Source: UBA6398 sp963644855
Lineage (GTDB): Bacteria; Bacteroidota; Bacteroidia; Bacteroidales; Bacteroidaceae
Reading direction: 5' to 3'
Assembly: GCA_963644855.1 (NCBI GenBank)
Contig: CAVIQL010000004.1
Coordinates: forward strand, 53,866-117,865
DNA length: 64,000 nt
The notes under the pieces were generated by a model. The model ran no database searches and was not told where the DNA came from. It worked only from the letters and a program-made list of their open reading frames with translations. The translations under genes and the position numbers were made by a program. The number at the start of each line of letters is the position of its first letter. Positions within the stretch are counted from its first letter, which is position 1. Shown in pieces: positions 19,328 to 27,856 of the stretch.

Positions 19328-20533
19328 TCAACGACGCTCGTCTTTGTGTTTGGAATAATAAATGCGCAACGGAGTAGAGCTTACTTTTATAAAACCTTTG
19401 GCTTCTTCTGAAGTCCAACCCTTTTGCGTTTCACCATATTCGCCAAATGGATTTTTCACCAGGTCGTCCTTTGAATCCACTCCCACAGTTTCAAAAGAAT
19501 AAGGGCGGAGTTTTAGCGTAACTACACCATTGACATTACGCTGCGAGGAAGTAAGCATCGCTTCTATGTCTGTCATTACAGGTTCCAAGTATTGGCTTTC
19601 GTGCAAGAACATACCATACCAATTAGATACCTGATCTTTCCAATACTGTTGCCACTTTGAAAGCGTATATTTCTCAAGGAAACGGTGTGCTCCTATGATA
19701 AGCATCGGCGCAGCTGCCTCAAAGCCTACACGACCTTTAAGCCCGACAATAGTATCGCCCACATGACAATCACGACCTATGGCATAAGACGCGCCAATTT
19801 TCTCTATTTCCTGAATGGCTTTTATTTTATCAGAATATTTTTTGCCGTCAACGCTAATAATCTCGCCATTTTTGAAACCTATCTTAAGTTCGCGTTCACC
19901 CTCCGAGGTTACATGTTTAAGATATGCAGTTTCAGGCAAGCCTTGATTACTGTCAAGAATTTCTCCACCGCATATCGAAGTTCCCCAAATACCTACGTTG
20001 TAAGAATATTTGAGTTTTGTAAAATCAGCCTCAAAGCCATGAGCGTTAAGATAATCGATTTCTTCTTTTCGTGTAAGCACTTTATCACGCGTGAGTGTGA
20101 TAATTTCCTTACCCGGAGCCATCACAAGAAAAGTCATATCGAAACGAATTTGATCATTTCCCGCACCAGTTGAACCATGTGCTATTGCATCGGCACCAAC
20201 TTCGTTTGCATATCTCGCTATTGCTATTGCTTGAAAAATTCTCTCGCTCGAAACCGAAATTGGATAGCAGTTATTGCGCAGCACATTGCCGAAAATCATA
20301 AACTTCAAACTCTTTTCGTAGTATTCCTGCGTAACATCGAGCGTAACATATTTGGTAGCGCCAAGTTTATAGGCGTTTTCTTCGTTCTGTTTCAACTGTT
20401 CGGGACTAAATCCACCCGTATTGGCGCATGCGGCGTGCACTTCGTAACCCATTTCATGGGCAAGATACATCACGGTATAGGAGGTATCAAGTCCTCCGCT
20501 GTATGCAACTACCACTTTCTTTTTCTTATCCAT
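19328..20533 (-). CDS. argG: Argininosuccinate synthase
   Basis: 401 residues. VVAYSGGLDTSYTVMYL is the ATP-pyrophosphatase P-loop motif and AHGSTGAGNDQIRFD the citrulline/aspartate-binding region. Joins citrulline and aspartate using ATP. Located in the minus-strand arginine operon, 22 bp after the GNAT gene. Confidence 0.96.
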   Translation of the reverse strand: MDKKKKVVVAYSGGLDTSYTVMYLAHEMGYEVHAACANTGGFSPEQLKQNEENAYKLGATKYVTLDVTQEYYEKSLKFMIFGNVLRNNCYPISVSSERIFQAIAIARYANEVGADAIAHGSTGAGNDQIRFDMTFLVMAPGKEIITLTRDKVLTRKEEIDYLNAHGFEADFTKLKYSYNVGIWGTSICGGEILDSNQGLPETAYLKHVTSEGERELKIGFKNGEIISVDGKKYSDKIKAIQEIEKIGASYAIGRDCHVGDTIVGLKGRVGFEAAAPMLIIGAHRFLEKYTLSKWQQYWKDQVSNWYGMFLHESQYLEPVMTDIEAMLTSSQRNVNGVVTLKLRPYSFETVGVDSKDDLVKNPFGEYGETQKGWTSEEAKGFIKVSSTPLRIYYSKHKDERR

Positions 20534-20555
20534 TGCTGAAAAGTTTTTTATTTGT

Positions 20556-21194
20556 TCAACGTAAGCCTTTTGCTGCGGCGTTCTTTGCCATTTCTACCAC
20601 ATCGGCTGGCAGTTCCACGGGGAGAGCATCTCCTTCGTGGTCGGCGGGATCGTAAAGCATTCCTGTACACACGCAATATTTTCTACCCGTACGGGCGAGT
20701 ACATCACAATTCACACAACAAGGATGTTCCGGTGTTCCGCAACCTTTCCAATAGTCATCGTCTTGCGTAAGATCGCACAACGGCACGGGCACATAGCCAA
20801 GTTTTGTGTTTATTCTCATCACTGCCCCCTGACTTGTCAGTCCAAAAAGTTTTGCATGCGGCCAACGCAAACGACTAAGCGTAAACGCAGTTTCCTTAAT
20901 GCGCGTGGCAAGATGATGATTACGGTATTTAGGCACTACAATAAGCCCAGAATTTGCCACATAATGTTTATTTTCCCAACTCTCTATATAACAAAATCCA
21001 GCGAATTCCTCACCACAGAGAGCTATTATGGCCTTGCGTTCGCGCATCTTCTGCGCAACATATTCGTGTGTCCTCGAAGCAATTCCCGAACCGCGCACTT
21101 TTGCAGCATCGGCTATTGTTTTAAGAATCGTATCTACATATTTTTCATGAGACGCATCGGCCACCAACACGTCTATTCCATCATTATAAGTCAT
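20556..21194 (-). CDS. GNAT acyltransferase with Cys cluster, probable N-acylglutamate synthase
   Basis: 212 residues from ATG 21194 (an upstream GTG at 21239 would add 15 residues and abuts argR). GLIVVPKYRNHHLATRIKETAF (83-104) is the GNAT acyl-CoA loop. C-terminal cysteines at about 152, 159, 160, 163, 174 and 176 (PCCVNC ... KYCVC) form a possible metal site that is unusual for GNAT enzymes. Its place between argR and argG suggests it makes the N-acylglutamate that starts arginine synthesis; in Bacteroides this pathway uses succinylated intermediates. Function is inferred from context. Confidence 0.8.
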   Translation of the reverse strand: MTYNDGIDVLVADASHEKYVDTILKTIADAAKVRGSGIASRTHEYVAQKMRERKAIIALCGEEFAGFCYIESWENKHYVANSGLIVVPKYRNHHLATRIKETAFTLSRLRWPHAKLFGLTSQGAVMRINTKLGYVPVPLCDLTQDDDYWKGCGTPEHPCCVNCDVLARTGRKYCVCTGMLYDPADHEGDALPVELPADVVEMAKNAAAKGLR

Positions 21195-21240
21195 TTCTAA
21201 TTGAAATAGTCGGTTCCGAAACTCTTTTCGGAAACCCACT

Positions 21241-21741
21241 TTACTGTTCGTCTGCTATTTGTCGGTTTTTGATTTGCGGAACTATCCCGCTAAGATCTTC
21301 TATAATCTGCTCGCGGGTATAACCTTTCTTACCCATCACCATCACCGTATCATCACCCGCAAGTGTACCGGCAATACTATTATAATGCTTACTATCAATC
21401 GTACCTGCCAAAGCGTTTGCAAAACCAGGTATTGTGTGAAGCACAAGCATCACCCCGCCATCGTCAAAATTGAGCAAACTATTTTCAATAGGCACCTCAT
21501 TTACCACACGACGCTTCACCACATGAGTGTAGTTGGGGTTCGTGGGGAGTATATAGCGCATATTTCCAAATTGGTCGGACGTGCGCAAAGCGCGCAACTG
21601 ATGAAGATCGCGCGAAAGCGTAGCTTGGGTTGATACACAGCCCAGCACGGCAAGTTTTTCGAGCAAATCTTCCTGACTACGTACATTCTGCAGCGTAAGA
21701 ATTCTGCGAATGTGTTCCAAACGAAGTTCTTTTCTCGTCAT
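21241..21741 (-). CDS. argR: Arginine repressor ArgR
   Basis: 166 residues starting at MTRKELRLEHIRRIL. N-terminal winged helix with the recognition part STQATLSRDLHQLRA, C-terminal oligomerisation and arginine-binding domain with NALAGTID and GTLAGDDTVMVM. Binds arginine and represses biosynthesis. First gene of the arginine operon, 46 bp ahead of the GNAT start, so it is probably autoregulated. The promoter at 21767-21797 supports this start rather than one at 21822. Confidence 0.95.
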   Translation of the reverse strand: MTRKELRLEHIRRILTLQNVRSQEDLLEKLAVLGCVSTQATLSRDLHQLRALRTSDQFGNMRYILPTNPNYTHVVKRRVVNEVPIENSLLNFDDGGVMLVLHTIPGFANALAGTIDSKHYNSIAGTLAGDDTVMVMGKKGYTREQIIEDLSGIVPQIKNRQIADEQ

Positions 21742-21766
21742 AATCACTAATCTTATTTTGTTATGG

Positions 21767-21797
21767 CAAAGGTACGCTTTTTTAATACTTCGCGCAA
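21767..21797 (-). promoter_or_regulatory. Promoter of the arginine operon
   Basis: Reverse strand TTG (21795-21797), 20-nt spacer, TACCTTTG (21767-21774); 25 nt before the argR ATG. From 21798 to 22102 the sequence is AT-rich with no gene or clear structure. Confidence 0.75.
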
Positions 21798-22102
21798 GTT
21801 TTTCGAAATAAAATTTTTGCATACCGTCAGCAATATACGGTTTTTATTCTACGATATACAATTTTCTTCTTATTTCACGTCGTCCTTTTTGTTGGTCGTA
21901 AATTATTTGCAAAACAAGGAAATAAGCAAAAACAAAGTGCGCTTTTCACAAAACCAAAGCCATCAAAAACGCGCAGTTTTGATGAATATATTCACGTATC
22001 GCATTTTGTAAAGTCTATATAGCTTTTTATACACCTGCGTCTTGATTTTGTTTCTAAGCTATCCTTTCTATTTTGGGGAACAACGCACCTTGTTTTACCG
22101 AC

Positions 22103-22185
22103 ATCGCATATTGCAAAAATAATAAGGCATTTCGTTTAAACAATATCCGATATTTTTAAACAATACGCCTTATTATTTTTCGCAT
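22103..22185. repeat. Phased intergenic array 6, with one 20-nt unit
   Basis: Units: ATCGCATAT, AAGGCATTT, ATCCGATAT (this unit is one base short) and ACGCCTTAT. The outer AATAAGGC and GCCTTATT pair across about 35 nt, so the whole array can fold as one long hairpin. Confidence 0.8.
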
Positions 22186-22264
22186 GTTTCGAGAGTGTTT
22201 TTCAACTCCCTTAAAAGCGTCCGCTACCAGGGGTGCAGAATATTATTTTACAGCTTTTGGCGTG

Positions 22265-23401
22265 CTATTTACCGCCTTTTGCCTGTTTGCCGTTGAGCAT
22301 TTTCTTTATTGCCTTGAGATACGCATCGGCGTACTCCCTATTGCCGAAATCATTAGGGTGTGCGCCCTCAATCATCGACTCTTCTGTGAATTTCAAGTCT
22401 TTTGCCGGCAGATAGTAAAGCCCTGCCACTCCTTCTTTGCGCAGTTTTTCATACGCAGCGCGGTATTTCTTATTGCCGTCAAAGTATTCCTGTGCGCGAT
22501 TGTGGCGGAACAGCGTATCCATAGCCACACAAGATTCCACCATAAGTATTGGAGCGTCGCTTGCCTCGCGTATCTTGTGCACGCCCTCGCAGGCACGTTT
22601 CACAATCTCGTCTTCGCTCATATTATAACTGTTTGGTATCGGGTCAAGAATAAATGCGCGGGCATCAATTTCAGAAAGAAAGTCAAATATAGCAGGCTCC
22701 ATAAATGCCGAGCCCGAGAAACCGAGATTTACAACGGGCCAACCGCTTTCGCGCGCCACAATGTTTGTAAACATCAACCCGGGGCGTGAAGGCGAAGCAC
22801 CGTTTACTATCGACGAACCGTACACTACGATTGGCTTTGCGCGCTTTTCGTGCTTGAATTCAAACTTTGAGCCATCGTCCACGCCCACTTCGGCAATTTT
22901 CACCTGGTTGTAGGGCGGAAGATATAAGCGAAATTCCGTACCGTCAGCCATTCCGGCGGGATAGCTCAGGTCTTTGTAGGTAAATGTAGCCGTATCGCCG
23001 TTAAGTTTCCAATTCATGTGGTTTCCAATCCAGTGAAGTTTCCCCTTAGCATCGGCGCCATACAAATCAACTCCTGAATGGTTTAGCCAAGCCATGTTCA
23101 AATATCCCGGACGATGGGCAAGAACGTAGCGCACCTTGATGTTTTTTGAATTTGTAAAGAAACGCAACGAAATACCTGCGCTAAGTCTTGAAAGTCCCCA
23201 CACAGCTTGCGTAACTTTTCCGTTGTAGCGTTCAGGAAGCCGCACAAAGTTTTTGCCAAGTTCCTTATTCCATGCCCTACCACAGACATAGGGTTCGTCT
23301 CCGCAGTTATCAAAAGGCGAATACCAATTGGTTTGCGCACAAAGTGAGGTTGCCATAAAAACAGCAAGCATCACCATGATAAAATTCTTACGAGTAAACA
23401 T
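22265..23401 (-). CDS. Secreted SGNH hydrolase with N-terminal GxDLY domain
   Basis: 378 residues with a signal peptide ending SLCAQ. Residues about 45-185 form the beta-sandwich domain typical of this esterase group, including GVDLYGAD (110-117). The SGNH part has VVYGSSIVNGASPS (catalytic Ser197), NLGFSGSAFM (block II Gly), DPIPNS (block III) and EGAHPNDFGNREYA (block V, His and Asp). It probably removes acetyl or other ester groups from sugars outside the cytoplasm. It follows the acyltransferase gene by 45 bp on the same strand, so the two may work on the same modification. Confidence 0.85.
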   Translation of the reverse strand: MFTRKNFIMVMLAVFMATSLCAQTNWYSPFDNCGDEPYVCGRAWNKELGKNFVRLPERYNGKVTQAVWGLSRLSAGISLRFFTNSKNIKVRYVLAHRPGYLNMAWLNHSGVDLYGADAKGKLHWIGNHMNWKLNGDTATFTYKDLSYPAGMADGTEFRLYLPPYNQVKIAEVGVDDGSKFEFKHEKRAKPIVVYGSSIVNGASPSRPGLMFTNIVARESGWPVVNLGFSGSAFMEPAIFDFLSEIDARAFILDPIPNSYNMSEDEIVKRACEGVHKIREASDAPILMVESCVAMDTLFRHNRAQEYFDGNKKYRAAYEKLRKEGVAGLYYLPAKDLKFTEESMIEGAHPNDFGNREYADAYLKAIKKMLNGKQAKGGK

Positions 23402-23446
23402 AACTATATTGTTTTTACATTGAAAACTCTTTGTTGTCCTTCGCCG

Positions 23447-24559
23447 TCAACCTATTATCCATTTACTTCCGGGTATCATCGAAATTATTTTGGTGGTTAT
23501 TACGCAACACACAAACGTCAGCAACGCAATGCAAGGTATTGCCAGCCAAACGGGAACGAGCGGATTGGCTTGGTCTCCGTTTACAAACATGGTGGCAATG
23601 GGTGCCAGGAAAAACAAATGCATAAGATACATGCCGAATGTGAGTTTCGAGATTTTCGTGATGAGTTTACATTCCTTGTTTTGCCCTATACATGTAAACA
23701 ACATAAAGGCTCCAAACGTTGCGCAAAGCACATTGGGCGTACAAAACTCCCAAGCCCACTCAAGTTGCGGCGTTTCGATCAGTTGTCCCGGCACACCTTT
23801 CCACCAATATGCCCACGCGGTAAAAGCAGCTCCCGCAACAAAGCAAATGGTGCCCACAACGATACGCTTGTGTTTGTTCCATTTAATATGATAGTGTATA
23901 TAATGCGCCAGCACAAGGTAGCCAAGAAAACCGGAGCAATACCAAAGCATATGATATTGGTTCCAAAAACACTCACCCCATATTTCGGGCGAAACATATA
24001 GGTGAATCCACGGCATAAATGTAGAAAGCGTGAAAATTGCAATAAAGACAAGCTCTTCGCGTGCCGTTGCCCTTTCGAGCCAAGGCGACATTATGGGCAT
24101 GATGAGGTAAAGACTTATCAGCGGATACATAAACCATAAATGCCCTGCCATAGATGGGAAGTTCAATGGTAAATTTTTGAAGTCGGCAATGCTTTGTTGC
24201 CACGACATTCCGCCCCAAGCCAAAGGCAAGAAGCAATATAGCAGCAAAAAGAATATGAAAGGCGGAAGAATACGTAGCGCACGGTGTTTGTAAAACTGCA
24301 TCATGCTCACGCCTTTCTTCATAGGGACGAGCAGAAATGCCGAAACCACCATGAACAACGGCACACACGAGCGCGCCACTCCACCATCGTAAAACGCAAC
24401 CCAAAAACGATTGGCCTCGTTTGCGAGTTTCGACACATTACCTGCAAGCCCCGACGCATCGGCAGCATAAAAATTTTCGCTCGAATGTACAAGCATCACC
24501 ATAAAGCAGGCTGCAACGCGCAAATAGTCGACAAAAACGAGCCTTTCTTTTGTTTCCAT
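23447..24559 (-). CDS. Membrane acyltransferase, AT3/OafA-like family
   Basis: 370 residues with about ten hydrophobic helices. The N-terminus has the AT3 signature RLVFVDYLRVAACFMVMLVHSSE with the conserved His, then an YKHRALRILPPF arginine motif. Such proteins move acetyl groups across the membrane to O-acetylate LPS, capsule or peptidoglycan sugars. ATG 24559 is preferred to a more upstream ATG because the family starts just before this motif. First of a two-gene set with the SGNH esterase. Confidence 0.85.
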   Translation of the reverse strand: METKERLVFVDYLRVAACFMVMLVHSSENFYAADASGLAGNVSKLANEANRFWVAFYDGGVARSCVPLFMVVSAFLLVPMKKGVSMMQFYKHRALRILPPFIFFLLLYCFLPLAWGGMSWQQSIADFKNLPLNFPSMAGHLWFMYPLISLYLIMPIMSPWLERATAREELVFIAIFTLSTFMPWIHLYVSPEIWGECFWNQYHMLWYCSGFLGYLVLAHYIHYHIKWNKHKRIVVGTICFVAGAAFTAWAYWWKGVPGQLIETPQLEWAWEFCTPNVLCATFGAFMLFTCIGQNKECKLITKISKLTFGMYLMHLFFLAPIATMFVNGDQANPLVPVWLAIPCIALLTFVCCVITTKIISMIPGSKWIIG

Positions 24560-24758
24560 AAAAATATTAACCTTGAAAATACACTTGTTGTTGATATCAG
24601 AATAATCGCATCGGCAATCCATGAATTGCCAAACGCGAATGCTAAAATAGCAATAAAAAACGGGAAAAACGCCTTGCTATATCAAAATATCCGATTGCGT
24701 CGGAATTTCGCCTTGTTGCGCATAGAGTTTTGCTCATTTTACAGCCCGTAAAAACAAT

Positions 24759-24863
24759 ACGGCTTATCGCAAAAATAATGTCTGATATTTTTTAAAAAAC
24801 ATCGGACATTATTTAAAAAAGGTGCCTTATCGTTTTTGCGAGATGCCTTGTCGTTTTTACAAC
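24759..24863. repeat. 21-bp phased intergenic array 7
   Basis: Five units: ACGGCTTAT, GTCTGATAT, ATCGGACAT, GTGCCTTAT, ATGCCTTGT. It lies between divergent genes (24559 and 24999), so it cannot be just a terminator. Confidence 0.85.
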
Positions 24864-24938
24864 GTCTTGTTGCAGCCCCGCACAAATTGAAATCATCAAC
24901 AAAAACAACGCCGCAACAGTCTATTTTTCAGCAGAAAG

Positions 24939-24970
24939 TTTGGCTGAAAAAACAAAAAGTTCTAAATTAG
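24939..24970 (+). promoter_or_regulatory. Possible promoter for the 24999 operon
   Basis: TTTG (24939-24942), 20-nt spacer, TAAATTAG (24963-24970), one mismatch to TAnnTTTG; the ATG is 28 nt downstream. Confidence 0.4.
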
Positions 24971-24998
24971 CCTTGTTAAATATGAAAACAAAACGAGC

Positions 24999-26150
24999 AT
25001 GACTATTTTTCGTAAAATATTGACTGCATTGCTACCGCTCTGTTTTGCAGCATTGGCATTGCCCAAAACATTTGCCCAAAAGCCCGATGTGCCATTGACC
25101 ATAAACTGCGGGCCATTCAAGGCTGGGCATGTGCAAGGCATAGCAGTGGACGCAAAAAACCGCGTAGTTTACTGCTCGTTTACCACAATGCTTGCAAAAT
25201 ACGACTTCAACGGCAAACTACTCGGCACCGTAACCGGTCTGCTTGGGCATCTCGGCTGTCTGGAATTCAATGATGTTGACGGCAAAGTCTATGGTTCGCT
25301 CGAATACAAGGACGACGCGATAGGCAAAGGCATTCTGAAAATGGAAGGAAGCGCACGCAAATTTCAAAACAACTTTTATATTGCAATTTTCGACGGCTCA
25401 AAGATTACGCGCATAGGAATGGACGGCGAGAAAGATGGAGTGATGAAAGCCGTTTCACTACCTACGGTGCTCGAAGACTATTCTGCAAAAATCGAAGTGG
25501 GAGGGAAAACAATTGAACACCGCTTTGGATGCAGCGGAATCGACGGCGTTTCGTTCGGACCACGCATAGGGAAAAAATCAGGAACGCAATTCCTCACCGT
25601 GGCATACGGCGTGTATGGCGACAAAGACCGTACCGACAACGATTATCAGGTGCTTTTGCAATACAATACCGCGAAATGGGAAAAATATGCGCAACCCCTT
25701 TCGCAAGACAACCCTTCATTCAAAGGTCCTGCCCAACCTGCGGCACGATATTTCGTACATACGGGCAGCACCGACTGGGGCGTGCAAAATTTAGAGTACG
25801 ACAAATCATCTGGCATTTGGTATATGGCAGTATATCGCGGCAAAAAACCAAATTTCCCCAACTATAATATGTACGCTTTCAATGCCACGGCAAAACCTGT
25901 GAAGCAAAAACTCAACGGTGTGGACTATTACGGCAAAGCAATGGTAGTTCCACTTGCCGAAGGCGGAATTCGCGACAACAAAACGGGAATATCGGGCTGG
26001 AATTTCCCATATGGCAGCACCGGAATGCACGCCTTGGGCAACGGATACTTCTATATATCCGAAAACTATTCCACCAAAGACGGACAAAGCACCATATTGC
26101 GCCTATACCGACGCACCACCGGCGCACAAGGTTTTGAAAAAGTAGAATAA
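24999..26150 (+). CDS. Secreted protein of unknown function, beta-propeller-like
   Basis: 383 residues with a signal peptide (about 1-27, ending TFAQ). Repeated short motifs such as GHVQGIAVDAKNRVVYCSFTTML and HLGCLEFNDVDGKVYGSLEY resemble blades of an NHL/SMP30-type propeller. No catalytic motif recognised. It is 31 bp upstream of a Gfo/Idh/MocA oxidoreductase, so both may act on one carbohydrate. A related style of protein is encoded at 31925-32857. Confidence 0.75.
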   Translation: MTIFRKILTALLPLCFAALALPKTFAQKPDVPLTINCGPFKAGHVQGIAVDAKNRVVYCSFTTMLAKYDFNGKLLGTVTGLLGHLGCLEFNDVDGKVYGSLEYKDDAIGKGILKMEGSARKFQNNFYIAIFDGSKITRIGMDGEKDGVMKAVSLPTVLEDYSAKIEVGGKTIEHRFGCSGIDGVSFGPRIGKKSGTQFLTVAYGVYGDKDRTDNDYQVLLQYNTAKWEKYAQPLSQDNPSFKGPAQPAARYFVHTGSTDWGVQNLEYDKSSGIWYMAVYRGKKPNFPNYNMYAFNATAKPVKQKLNGVDYYGKAMVVPLAEGGIRDNKTGISGWNFPYGSTGMHALGNGYFYISENYSTKDGQSTILRLYRRTTGAQGFEKVE

Positions 26151-26181
26151 CACCTAAAATCCATAAAAACATATCAACAAC

Positions 26182-27582
26182 ATGAAATCTAAAATCAAAA
26201 AAAATCTGAAGAAGAACATACTTCCCAACGAAAGCGACAAGATTTCGCGCCGCGATTTCCTTAGTCTTTCAGCCATGGGGCTTGCTTCGCTCACCATTCT
26301 CCCAAGTTGGAAAATCGACGGGGTGAAAATTGCCCCCAGCGACAGAGTTGTTCTCGGCTTTGTTGGACTCGGACAGCAAGGTTGCAGCGATTTCAGCAGT
26401 TTTTCCTCATGTCCGGGCGTGCAGGTTGCAGCTTGTTGCGACGTTGACTCGATAAAGCGCGAACGTTTCCGTCGTCGCGTTACCGCTTGGCAGAAAAGTA
26501 AAAACATGGCGGAACGTTGCGACACCTACGAGTTTTATGAAGAAATGATGAACCGCACAGATATCGACGCAATCGAGATTGCAACGCCCGACCACTGGCA
26601 TGCTTTGATTGCAATCGACGCTTGCGATGCCGGAAAACACGTTTATTGTCAAAAACCACTTGCTTACACCATAACCGAAGGGCTTGCCGTGCAATCGGCA
26701 GCGCATGCAAACAATGTGGTGTTTCAAATGGGAAGCCAACAACGCTCAAGCGAGGAATTTCAAACGGCTATAAGATTGGTTCAAGAGCGTGCTATCGGAC
26801 ACATCGACAAAGTTTATGTGCGCGTTGGCGACCCTCCAACACCTTTCAACCTGCCCGAGATGCCCGTGCCGGCTAATCTTAATTTCAACCTATGGCTTGG
26901 TCCGCTCAACGACCCGAAGATTCACTACCATTCCGATATTTGTCCGGTGGTGAAGCTCGATCCCGACGAAAACGAGCAGCTTTGGGGAGCATGGCGCTGG
27001 TATCAGGAAACCGGCAACGGATATCCTGCCGATTGGGGCGCTCATATGTACGACATTGTGCAGGCTGCGTTGGGCATGGACGGTCTTGGTCCGGTGGAAT
27101 TCATTCCTCAGGGATACAAGGGCGCAAAATATGCCACTATGAAGTATGCTAACGGAATTGTGATGACTGAACAGCCGTATCGCGAGGACAATCAGGGCGC
27201 ACAGGGCATTAAATTTATCGGCGACAAAGGCTGGATAAAAGTTGCGCGCGGTTATCTGGAATGCTCCGACCCGTCTCTTATCAAGAAAAAAGAAGAAAAG
27301 GTGGAGAAGGGTCAATACGAGGTTAGTTCTCCGCACATGCAGAACTTTATCGACGCAATTCGCGAACACAAAAACCCGATTGCGCCCGTGGATTACGGAG
27401 CAAGCACAAACACGCTCTGCTGTCTGTTCAATATTGCGCGCGAACTCAACCGCCCAGTGCATTGGAATCCGTCTCTACTCAGTTTTGAGGGCGACAAAGA
27501 GGCAGCTGCTCACCGCCTTTACTGGTATGAATATCGCCGTCCCTACAAGTTGCGCTACTGCGACAAACGTTTCAATATTTAA
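26182..27582 (+). CDS. Gfo/Idh/MocA family oxidoreductase, exported
   Basis: 466 residues. A twin-arginine-like start (SRRDFLSLSAMGLASLTIL, arginines 23-24) suggests Tat export. GFVGLGQQGCSDF (59-71) is the Rossmann glycine loop; ATPDHWHALIAIDA and KHVYCQKPLAYT carry the conserved EKP-like (here QKP) motif with the active lysine; DWGAHMYDIV supplies the His/Asp region. Members oxidise or reduce sugars or cyclitols with NAD(P). The Glu to Gln change before KP is common in this secreted subgroup. Second gene of an operon, followed by a terminator. Confidence 0.88.
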   Translation: MKSKIKKNLKKNILPNESDKISRRDFLSLSAMGLASLTILPSWKIDGVKIAPSDRVVLGFVGLGQQGCSDFSSFSSCPGVQVAACCDVDSIKRERFRRRVTAWQKSKNMAERCDTYEFYEEMMNRTDIDAIEIATPDHWHALIAIDACDAGKHVYCQKPLAYTITEGLAVQSAAHANNVVFQMGSQQRSSEEFQTAIRLVQERAIGHIDKVYVRVGDPPTPFNLPEMPVPANLNFNLWLGPLNDPKIHYHSDICPVVKLDPDENEQLWGAWRWYQETGNGYPADWGAHMYDIVQAALGMDGLGPVEFIPQGYKGAKYATMKYANGIVMTEQPYREDNQGAQGIKFIGDKGWIKVARGYLECSDPSLIKKKEEKVEKGQYEVSSPHMQNFIDAIREHKNPIAPVDYGASTNTLCCLFNIARELNRPVHWNPSLLSFEGDKEAAAHRLYWYEYRRPYKLRYCDKRFNI

Positions 27583-27606
27583 GCGCTATTTCAACACATA
27601 CACAAC

Positions 27607-27641
27607 AAATCCCGAGGCTCCAAACTTCGGGATTTTTGCTT
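27607..27641 (+). terminator. Rho-independent terminator
   Basis: AAATCCCGA (27607-27615) pairs with TCGGGATTT (27627-27635); T-rich tail to 27645. Confidence 0.85.
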
Positions 27642-27687
27642 TTTTGCAAGTATTGAAAATCAATAGGTTGCGAACCCTAAAAATAAT

Positions 27688-27855
27688 GTCTGATATTATT
27701 TAAACGATATCCGACCTTTTTTAAAAAATGTCGGATATTATTTTAACCATATCCTATATCGTTTTTACGAGGTCGTATCTAATTTAAATTAGATGCTGAG
27801 GAATTCAAATTAGAAGCCTTGGAATTTTTGTGAGATGCCGACTCGTTTTTCGGTA
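27688..27855. repeat. 21-bp phased intergenic array 8, eight units
   Basis: Words in order: GTCTGATAT, ATCCGACCT, GTCGGATAT, ATCCTATAT, GTCGTATCT, ATGCTGAGG, AAGCCTTGG, ATGCCGACT. All eight are exactly 21 nt and the array ends one base before the stop codon of the convergent nuclease-like gene. Confidence 0.9.
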
Positions 27856-27856
27856 T

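Noticed and set aside
22184..22789. Open frame opposite the SGNH hydrolase gene
   Set aside because: It is an antisense shadow; the SGNH frame has signal peptide and catalytic motifs.
24759..24863. Arrays as ordinary rho-independent terminators
   Set aside because: Several lie between divergent genes, and genuine terminators with T tracts are found separately next to other arrays (for example 53131 and 31569).
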